Source: Pseudonocardiales bacterium (GTDB lineage Bacteria > Actinomycetota > Actinomycetes > Mycobacteriales > Jatrophihabitantaceae). Taken from it: a DNA stretch of 5,483 bases. Positions 1-4,499 of the stretch are shown one piece after another (the stretch's first letter is position 1; each line of letters opens with the position of its first letter). Position numbers and translations under genes: made by a program. The DNA lies in the NCBI GenBank assembly GCA_030840415.1, contig JAVEEO010000229.1, positions 1 to 5,483 on the forward strand. Reading direction: 5' to 3'. The notes below the pieces were generated by a model. The model made no database searches and was not told the DNA's origin. It saw nothing but the letters and a program-made list of their open reading frames with translations.

Positions 1-416
1 AGGATGGCGGTCATGAAAGCGGCCAGTGCCCCTTTCATGTCGAGGCTGCCGCGTCCCCAGAGGTAGCCGTCCCGGATCTCCGGCGTGAACGGATCGGTGC
101 GCCACCGGCTCGGGTCGGCGGTCACCACGTCGGAATGGCAGAGCACCAACAGTGGCCGGCGCAGGCCGGCGCCTGGCACCCGCGCCAGGAAGTGGACGTT
201 GTTCGCCTCGGGCGTTTCGATGATCCTGGTCGGGACACCGGCACGCCGCCAGATGGTGTCGAGGAACCGCGCCAGCGGCAGCGTGTTGCCGCTCGTGCCG
301 TCGTGCGTGGTGTCCAGCCCCACGAGCGCAGCGGTGAGCCGCACCGGATCCAGGTTCGCGGGGTCGAACTCGGCGGCGTCGGGGATCGCCGAATCGTCCG
401 AAACCCCTGCCTGCAC
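1..416 (-). CDS. M20-family zinc metallopeptidase, N-terminal part (cut by left edge)
   Basis: The first 138 residues of an M20 (ArgE/DapE/CPG2-type) peptidase or deacylase, a cytoplasmic two-zinc hydrolase of amide bonds in small peptides or N-acyl amino acids. The diagnostic signatures are visible: [10 protein letters not shown] at residues 89-98, where H94 is the expected zinc ligand and D96 supports catalysis, and [10 protein letters not shown] at 120-129, where D126 is the expected bridging zinc ligand. The glutamate base, the remaining ligands and the dimerisation domain lie beyond the left edge, so substrate and subfamily cannot be told. The start is the GTG at 416-414, because GGAGGG (425-430, minus strand) sits 8 nt upstream; an in-frame GTG at 425-423 lies inside that Shine-Dalgarno sequence and is less likely. 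It is divergent from the peptide operon at 659. M20 enzymes cleave peptides, so a role in precursor trimming or self-protection is conceivable, but plain amino-acid metabolism is equally possible. Confidence 0.85.
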   Translation of the reverse strand, partial: MQAGVSDDSAIPDAAEFDPANLDPVRLTAALVGLDTTHDGTSGNTLPLARFLDTIWRRAGVPTRIIETPEANNVHFLARVPGAGLRRPLLVLCHSDVVTADPSRWRTDPFTPEIRDGYLWGRGSLDMKGALAAFMTAI

Positions 417-424
417 GGTGGCCA

Positions 425-449
425 CCCTCCAGCATCGCCCACTGGAGGG
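425..449 (-). promoter_or_regulatory. Hairpin enclosing the Shine-Dalgarno sequence of the M20 gene
   Basis: In the minus-strand transcript, CCCTCCAG (449-442) and CTGGAGGG (432-425) form a perfect 8-bp stem with a 9-nt loop (441-433). The right arm contains the whole GGAGGG ribosome-binding site of the GTG start at 416. If folded, the stem would hide the site, which could lower translation or make it conditional. No aptamer-like structure is seen upstream. The complementarity is seen directly; the regulatory role is inferred. Confidence 0.45.
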
Positions 450-476
450 GGCGGATTCGATCTCCCGTGGGGCGTG

Positions 477-505
477 AGCCTAGCTTGTCCCGATAGATCA
501 CTCAA
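477..505 (-). promoter_or_regulatory. Putative sigma-70-type promoter of the M20 gene
   Basis: On the minus strand, TTGAGT (505-500) is followed after exactly 17 nt by TAGGCT (482-477). This fits the actinobacterial housekeeping pattern of TTGAC-like -35 and TAG-like -10 boxes. Transcription would start near 470, giving a leader of about 50 nt that contains the hairpin around the ribosome-binding site. It is called from motif match and spacing alone. Confidence 0.4.
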
Positions 506-586
506 GGGATGTTGATCCTGATAGGTCGGTCTCCGAGATGCCTGGTCGCGGCCAATTCGGACACGAAAGAACTTTCACCATTTTTG

Positions 587-612
587 TAGCCATCCAGGAT
601 GTTGTATGGCTA
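587..612. promoter_or_regulatory. Operator-like inverted repeat upstream of the peptide gene
   Basis: TAGCCAT (587-593) and ATGGCTA (606-612) are perfect inverted 7-mers separated by 12 nt. A smaller palindrome, CATCC-A-GGATG (591-601), is nested inside. The right arm runs into the AT-rich TATATT (611-616) that may be the -10 box of the peptide operon, a position suited to a repressor. No cognate regulator gene is present in the window. Confidence 0.35.
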
Positions 613-616
613 TATT
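611..616 (+). promoter_or_regulatory. Possible -10 box for the peptide operon
   Basis: TATATT is the best -10-like hexamer in the AT-rich patch at 577-620, which stands out in this GC-rich window. No convincing -35 box lies 16-18 nt upstream, so an activator or an alternative sigma factor would be needed, or the promoter is elsewhere. Initiation near 623 would give a leader of about 36 nt before the ATG at 659 and would exclude the upstream in-frame ATG at 599. Confidence 0.22.
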
Positions 617-643
617 CCAAACCTCACATCTAGGTCAGGCGCC

Positions 644-653
644 AGGGAGGTGA
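644..653 (+). promoter_or_regulatory. Very strong ribosome-binding site of the small peptide gene
   Basis: AGGGAGGTGA matches the anti-Shine-Dalgarno end of 16S rRNA over nearly its full length. Its GGAGG core ends 8 nt before the ATG at 659. It is by far the strongest such site in the window: the downstream adenylating enzyme has only weak G-rich runs and the exporter relies on stop-start overlap. It is the main reason for calling the 17-codon frame a gene and for choosing 659 as the start. Confidence 0.75.
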
Positions 654-658
654 TTTGT

Positions 659-712
659 ATGCGGATCAGGAAGCACAGCGTGAGCGTTTCGGACATCGCC
701 CTGCCCAGCTAG
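659..712 (+). CDS. Candidate MccA-like RiPP precursor peptide, 17 residues
   Basis: The frame encodes MRIRKHSVSVSDIALPS followed by TAG. It is too short for routine gene finding, but it has an excellent ribosome-binding site and lies directly upstream of a hairpin and an MccB-like peptide adenylating enzyme. MccB enzymes act on tiny gene-encoded peptides (Escherichia coli MccA is MRTGNAN), so this is the natural substrate candidate. The peptide has a basic N-terminal part (R2, R4, K5, H6), an alternating Ser/Val stretch (7-11) and a hydrophobic IALP near the end, and no cysteine. Unlike classical MccA it is longer and ends in Ser rather than Asn, so the P-N bond to Asn made by E. coli MccB cannot simply be assumed. 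An in-frame ATG at 599 would extend it to 37 residues, but that start has no good ribosome-binding site. A regulatory leader peptide for attenuation of the next gene is the main alternative. Confidence 0.68.
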   Translation: MRIRKHSVSVSDIALPS

Positions 713-721
713 GCACGAACT

Positions 722-759
722 GGTCTACTCCGTGGGCCACGCGGTCCGCGGAGTAGACC
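722..759 (+). terminator. Intercistronic hairpin (attenuator or partial terminator) between peptide gene and mccB-like gene
   Basis: GGTCTACTCCG (722-732) and CGGAGTAGACC (749-759) are perfect 11-bp complements. Pairing continues inward through TGGGCC with GGTCCG, using two G-U pairs, giving a 17-bp stem with the 4-nt loop ACGC (739-742). A pyrimidine-rich stretch with several T residues (760-779) follows, but it is not a clean U-tract. The hairpin begins 10 nt after the peptide stop codon and ends 52 nt before the next start. In E. coli microcin C operons a stem-loop between mccA and mccB makes the short peptide mRNA abundant while letting some transcription continue. The same role is inferred here. 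Confidence 0.75.
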
Positions 760-811
760 CCTGCCTTTCTCTCTATTCGTCATCACCTAATTCGATTGGG
801 GCTGGTCGGGA

Positions 812-1930
812 ATGGCGCCGAAACCGAAATTCAAAGTTACGAATCCCGCATACGACGTCAACGACTCGGTTTTGGTGCACCAGTGCGGGGCGATGCTGGA
901 GATCGACGATCCGGACCGGACCGTGCGCGGCCTGATCGCTCTGCTGGACGGCAGCCGCACCGTCGAGGAGATCGAGCAGGCATTCCGCGAGCGGCACCCC
1001 GGCTCGGACTTCGACGTGCGAGCGGCCGTCACCCAGTTCGACGAGGCAGGCGTGATCGAGGACGCCGACGCGCCCACCACGCTCACCCCGTACGAGCTGG
1101 AGCGGTTCAAGCGCAACCTCGGCTTCTTCGAGACCTACGCCAGCCTGACCGCCAACAAGTACGCCATGCAGGAACGCATCAAGGACTGCAAGGTCACCCT
1201 GCTCGGCGTCGGCGGGGTCGGCTCCTACGTTTCGCTGTCCCTGCTGGGTGCCGGGGTACGCGATCTGAAGGTGGTCGACTTCGACAAGGTGGAGCTGTCG
1301 AATCTCAACCGGCAGATCCTGTACTCCGAGGCCGACATCGGACAGCCCAAGATCGAGGCCGCGGTGAACCGGCTGCAGGGCTACTACGCCGATGCGAAGA
1401 TCACCGGAGTGGAGCAGCGGCTGACCTCGGTCGCCGACATCGAGAACGTCATCACCGGCCGGGACTTCGTGTTCTGCGCGGTCGACCGGCCCAAGATGCA
1501 TGTGATCCAGTGGGTCAACGAAGCCTGCGTACGGGCGGGCGTGCCGTTCATCGGTGGCGGTGTCGAGCTGCAGCGCTCCGTGATCTACCTGGTGATCCCC
1601 GGTGTCACCGGCTGCACCCAGTGCTGGCGGCTGGCGCGTGCCGACGACGAGGACACCCACATCCTGCGCGAGCAGATGGAGGCACGTCATCTCGAGAACA
1701 CCGGGATCGGGCCGGACATGGCGGCATTCGGGCCGCTGGTGTCGGTGCTCAACTCGTTGATGGTGACCGACTTCGTCCGGTTCATGACCAACATCGCCCC
1801 GCCCATCGCCGCCGGCCGGCTGATCGAGACGCGTTTCGACGACATGTCGACCAGGCAGGCCGAGCAGTGGGATCGGCTGCCCGGCTGCTCCGTGTGCGGT
1901 GACATCCCGCCGCCCAGCTTGGCATCATGA
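812..1930 (+). CDS. mccB: MccB-like E1/ThiF-family peptide adenylating enzyme
   Basis: A 372-residue cytoplasmic enzyme expected to activate the C-terminus of a ribosomal peptide with ATP. Residues 1 to about 90 resemble a PqqD-like winged-helix peptide clamp (GSRTVEEIEQAF at 47-58, FDEAGVIED at 76-84). RFKRNLGFFETY (98-109) corresponds to the segment linking clamp and catalytic domain in MccB. The ThiF/E1 domain has the ATP-binding glycine loop GVGGVG (132-137), acidic VVDFD (154-158), NLNRQILYSEADIGQPK (164-180) and D225 in AVDRP, matching the metal-binding Asp of MccB. INWVN-like IQWVN and CVRA (232-242) also match MccB. Two CxxC pairs, C268/C271 and C359/C362, should bind structural zinc. 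There is no rhodanese or sulfur-carrier partner, which argues against thiamine or molybdopterin synthesis. The start at 812 is the only ATG/GTG/TTG after the in-frame stop at 788; its ribosome-binding site is weak. The gene overlaps the exporter by 4 nt. Family assignment is firm; substrate is inferred from context. Confidence 0.9.
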   Translation: MAPKPKFKVTNPAYDVNDSVLVHQCGAMLEIDDPDRTVRGLIALLDGSRTVEEIEQAFRERHPGSDFDVRAAVTQFDEAGVIEDADAPTTLTPYELERFKRNLGFFETYASLTANKYAMQERIKDCKVTLLGVGGVGSYVSLSLLGAGVRDLKVVDFDKVELSNLNRQILYSEADIGQPKIEAAVNRLQGYYADAKITGVEQRLTSVADIENVITGRDFVFCAVDRPKMHVIQWVNEACVRAGVPFIGGGVELQRSVIYLVIPGVTGCTQCWRLARADDEDTHILREQMEARHLENTGIGPDMAAFGPLVSVLNSLMVTDFVRFMTNIAPPIAAGRLIETRFDDMSTRQAEQWDRLPGCSVCGDIPPPSLAS

Positions 1931-3177
1931 CCCAGGCAGGAGAGCAACTCCTGGCCGATCCCCAGCCGACCCGATCGCTACGCGACTACCGGTTGCTGTT
2001 CGGCGCGGTCGTGGTGTCCACGGCCGGAGACTGGCTGTACAAGCTGGCGTTGCCGTTGCTGGTGCTGCGACTGACCGGCTCCGCCGTCCAGACCGCGGTG
2101 GTCTACAGCCTGGAGTACCTCCCCTACCTGGTGTTCGCCCCGATCGGCGGTGTCCTGTCGGACCGGTACGACCGCAGGCGGCTGCTGATCACCGCCGACG
2201 TGACGTCCGCGGTGGTGATAGGCGTGGTCGCCGCGTTCGCCCTGTTCGGCCAGTACCACCTGGTGATGATCTATCTGGCCGCGTTCGTGCTGTCCTCGAT
2301 CACGCCGCTCTACCAGGTCACGTTCCAGGGCATGGTGCCCGGCACCGTGCCACCGGCCAAGTTGAGCTGGGCGAACTCCCGGCTGCAGATGGGAGAGGGC
2401 ACGCTCGGCCTCGCCGGGCCGCTGCTGGGCGCGGCCGCGGTCGCGGCGCTGGGGACGAAGTGGGCATTGACCCTGGATTCGGCATCCTTCGCGCTGTCGG
2501 CACTGGCCATCGCCTCGATCTCCCGGGCCCGGGTGCGACGACCGCGCGCTGAACACGCCACCATCGTCGGCGACCTGCGAGTGGCGGTGGATTTCATCCG
2601 GGCGCACCCGCCGCTGCTGTGGGGCTCCGTCGTTGCCGCGGGCAGTTCGTTCGGGCTGTTCATCGTCCAGGCCAACATGATCACCTACCTCGTCCGGTTC
2701 CGCGGGCAGCCGGTGGCCTCGGTCGGCGTGGTGTTCGCAGCCCTCGGAGTCGGCGGCGTGCTGGGGGCGTGGGTGGCTCCTCGGCTGCTGAACCGGATCA
2801 GCCCCGGCCGGATGCTCATCGGCTCCACCATCGGTGGCGGCAGCGCGACCGCGCTGCTTCTGGTGCTGCACCCGCTCGTCGCGATCGCGATGACCTGGGT
2901 CCTGGTCGGTGCGTCGACGACGATCTTCATCGTCACCTGGGTGACCCTGCGTCAGAAGCTCGTGCCGGATCACCTGCTCGGCCGGGTCATCATGATCACG
3001 CGGCTGATCGCGTTCTGCACGATACCGATTGCCCCCGTGGTCGGCGGCTTCCTGATGTCGGCGACCGGGGCCTTCTGGCCGGTGATCACCGTGTCGGCCG
3101 GCGTGCAGATCGGCGTCGGGGTGCTGGTGGCGCTGACCACCTCATTCAGCGCTTCCGAGACCGCCAACCCGGCCTAG
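1927..3177 (+). CDS. MFS drug/peptide exporter, MccC-type by context
   Basis: A 416-residue major facilitator with about 12 hydrophobic segments (roughly 22-48, 57-77, 86-108, 112-134, 159-177, 181-198, 228-250, 262-284, 296-314, 317-339, 354-376, 382-404). The loop after helix 2 has the MFS signature GGVLSDRYDRRR (74-85), and VPDHLLGRV (346-354) resembles the conserved cytoplasmic motif before helix 11 in EntS/MFS_3-type exporters. It should be a proton-driven efflux pump in the cytoplasmic membrane. Its ATG shares ATGA with the stop of the mccB-like gene and lacks its own ribosome-binding site, so translation is probably coupled. In microcin C operons the third gene, mccC, is an MFS pump that exports the product and gives part of self-resistance; the same task is inferred here. 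Sequence alone would only support a general MFS multidrug exporter. Confidence 0.87.
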   Translation: MTQAGEQLLADPQPTRSLRDYRLLFGAVVVSTAGDWLYKLALPLLVLRLTGSAVQTAVVYSLEYLPYLVFAPIGGVLSDRYDRRRLLITADVTSAVVIGVVAAFALFGQYHLVMIYLAAFVLSSITPLYQVTFQGMVPGTVPPAKLSWANSRLQMGEGTLGLAGPLLGAAAVAALGTKWALTLDSASFALSALAIASISRARVRRPRAEHATIVGDLRVAVDFIRAHPPLLWGSVVAAGSSFGLFIVQANMITYLVRFRGQPVASVGVVFAALGVGGVLGAWVAPRLLNRISPGRMLIGSTIGGGSATALLLVLHPLVAIAMTWVLVGASTTIFIVTWVTLRQKLVPDHLLGRVIMITRLIAFCTIPIAPVVGGFLMSATGAFWPVITVSAGVQIGVGVLVALTTSFSASETANPA

Positions 3178-3210
3178 CGCACCTCGAAGCGGGCAGGTCT
3201 CACCGGGGTT

Positions 3211-3230
3211 CCGGCCAGAAAGCTAGCCGG
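3211..3230. terminator. Possible bidirectional terminator between convergent genes
   Basis: CCGGCCAG (3211-3218), loop AAAG (3219-3222) and CTAGCCGG (3223-3230) form an 8-bp stem. The pairing is complete with one G-U pair in the minus-strand RNA and has one C-A mismatch in the plus-strand RNA. It lies in the 45-bp gap between the converging exporter and CapA-like genes and includes the CapA stop codon. There is no U-tract, which is common in actinobacterial terminators. Position is the main support. Confidence 0.4.
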
Positions 3231-4290
3231 TCGGCTGCGCGAACTCCACCACGTCGCAACCGCCGAAGACCCAGCCGTTGTCGACCAGCTTCGCGCCCAG
3301 GCCGGGAACGTGCTGGCCCTGTTCCAGCACGTCCAGAGCGTCGGACCAGCCTGGCTCGCTCCGGCCGACCGGCCGGGCCACGTTCGCATCGTCGATCAGG
3401 CACGGTACGAGCCCGAACCGCTCGATCCCACCGGCCGAAAGCTCGACGACGGCGACCCCGGTACGCCGGTAGAGGCTGCCCCGCTCGCCCGGGTAGTTGG
3501 GGGCATCGAAGGCGATGTGGCTCAAGCCGAAGAACACCGGCGTTCCCGCGATCACCTCGACCCCACGCGGCATGTGGTGGTGGTGGCCCAGGACGAGGCT
3601 CGCCCCGGCCTCGACCAGCAGCTCCGCGCACAGCCGCTCGTGGTCGGTCAGCACGTACGGCCGGGTGTGGTCACCCCAGTGCGCACTGATCACCACCAGA
3701 TCGGCCGCCTCGCGGGCCTGACCGACGGCCGCGGCGACCGCCTCCCAGTCGGTCTCGTTGAGCACCGACAGCACCCGGGGCGCCACCCCCGGCGCGCAGC
3801 CGCCGGGGTACGGGGACAGGTAGCAGTCGTCGGCGCGTAGCGGCGCAACCCCGGGAGTGTGCGGCCCCGCCTCGGCGCCGTGCTGGAGAACGGCGGTCAC
3901 CGCGATGACGGCGACCCGCAGGCCGCCGCGCTCCACCAGTACCGGCCGGAGCGCGTCGGCGAGCGTCAGTCCCGCTCCTGCCGGCCTGACACCGACCGAG
4001 GCCAGTGCCCGCATGGTGTCGGCCAGGCCGGGACTGCCCGCGTCCATGGCGTGGTTGTGGGCTAGCGACACCACGTCCAGGCCGGTGAGTGCGCGCACGT
4101 TGCGCGTGCCGGTCAGCGCCGGAGCCCACCCTCCCGGAGTTACCGGGTGGGTGTCGGTGAGCACGCCCTCGAAGTTTCCGAAAGTCACATCGGCCGCGTC
4201 CAGCAGCGGTCGGATGCCGGACAGCGCGGTGTCGGGATCTTCGCGGTTCACCACGATGTCGCCGACAGCCATCAAGGTCACTGTGCTCAT
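3223..4290 (-). CDS. CapA-family metallophosphatase-like protein, cytoplasmic
   Basis: A 355-residue protein of the PGA_cap/CapA family, which has a calcineurin-like metallophosphatase fold. Signature motifs are in order: GD at 10-11, GNFEG at 38-42, SLAHNHAMD at 75-83 (family pattern SLANNHxxD), SAHWGD at 202-207 and GHHHHMPRGVE at 235-245, followed by PVFFGLSHIAFD (251-262). The Asp, Asn and His residues of these motifs are the expected metal ligands. CapA itself is a membrane-anchored component of poly-gamma-glutamate synthesis, but this protein has no signal peptide or transmembrane segment and there are no CapB or CapC partners, so capsule synthesis is unlikely. Such stand-alone proteins are poorly characterised. 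The ATG at 4290 has AAGGA 5 nt upstream. The gene converges on the peptide operon; a hydrolytic role on a phosphorus-containing product is possible but speculative. The upstream gene on the same strand is LhgO-like. Confidence 0.85.
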   Translation of the reverse strand: MSTVTLMAVGDIVVNREDPDTALSGIRPLLDAADVTFGNFEGVLTDTHPVTPGGWAPALTGTRNVRALTGLDVVSLAHNHAMDAGSPGLADTMRALASVGVRPAGAGLTLADALRPVLVERGGLRVAVIAVTAVLQHGAEAGPHTPGVAPLRADDCYLSPYPGGCAPGVAPRVLSVLNETDWEAVAAAVGQAREAADLVVISAHWGDHTRPYVLTDHERLCAELLVEAGASLVLGHHHHMPRGVEVIAGTPVFFGLSHIAFDAPNYPGERGSLYRRTGVAVVELSAGGIERFGLVPCLIDDANVARPVGRSEPGWSDALDVLEQGQHVPGLGAKLVDNGWVFGGCDVVEFAQPTG

Positions 4291-4499
4291 GGCAATCCTT
4301 CTGCGAAAAATGTCGCCGATGGAACTGAATGGTCTGCGAAGGTTACACCAATTGCCGGTCCTCGAGGTGTGCTCGTCGACCCGCGATCTGACTGCACGCT
4401 GGCGCCGCTATTACCTCTGCGCGGCTGTCAATCTCTGCTCGGCTGTCGTCCTCTGCTCGGCTGTCGTCGCGATGTCACCGCATGGCCGACCCGGCGACG
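4291..4499. other. Intergenic region between lhgO-like and CapA-like genes
   Basis: This 209-bp gap holds the 18-bp tandem repeats and the AAGGA ribosome-binding site of the CapA-like gene. No convincing promoter with both boxes was found. The size of the gap suggests that the CapA-like gene has its own promoter rather than being tightly coupled to lhgO. No RNA gene or protein-coding frame with a credible start is seen. Confidence 0.5.
4415..4468. repeat. Three tandem copies of an 18-bp unit
   Basis: CTCTGCTCGGCTGTCGTC occurs exactly twice (4433-4450 and 4451-4468) and is preceded by a diverged copy, CTCTGCGCGGCTGTCAAT (4415-4432, 14 of 18 identical). The repeats lie between two minus-strand genes. 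The unit is a multiple of three, but no start codon and ribosome-binding site put it in a credible protein. It may be a slippage product or an array of binding sites for the CapA-like gene. Confidence 0.85.

Noticed and set aside
538..633. A 31-codon plus-strand frame starting at ATG 538, considered as an alternative precursor peptide
   Set aside because: It has no good ribosome-binding site, overlaps the palindromes and presumed promoter, and ends before the strong ribosome-binding site of the 659 frame.
773..1690. A 305-codon open frame on the minus strand opposite the mccB-like gene
   Set aside because: It is antisense to a gene with firm family motifs, its translation is low-complexity and unlike any recognised family, and long shadow frames are expected in GC-rich DNA.
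812..1930. Reading the ThiF-type protein as a thiamine, molybdopterin or tRNA-modification enzyme
   Set aside because: The N-terminal clamp domain, the MccB-like linker and segment 232-242, and the lack of sulfur-carrier or rhodanese partners fit peptide adenylation better.
1978..2973. Long minus-strand frame opposite the MFS gene, and a plus-strand frame at 2619-3689
   Set aside because: Both translations are dominated by Arg, Gly, Asp and Gln shadows of the opposite or shifted codons, while the MFS frame shows clear helices and the family signature.
4410..4431. TTGACA on the minus strand in the lhgO-CapA gap, as a -35 box
   Set aside because: It lies within a copy of the tandem repeat, and no -10-like hexamer is found 16-18 nt downstream (GTAATA is only 11 nt away).
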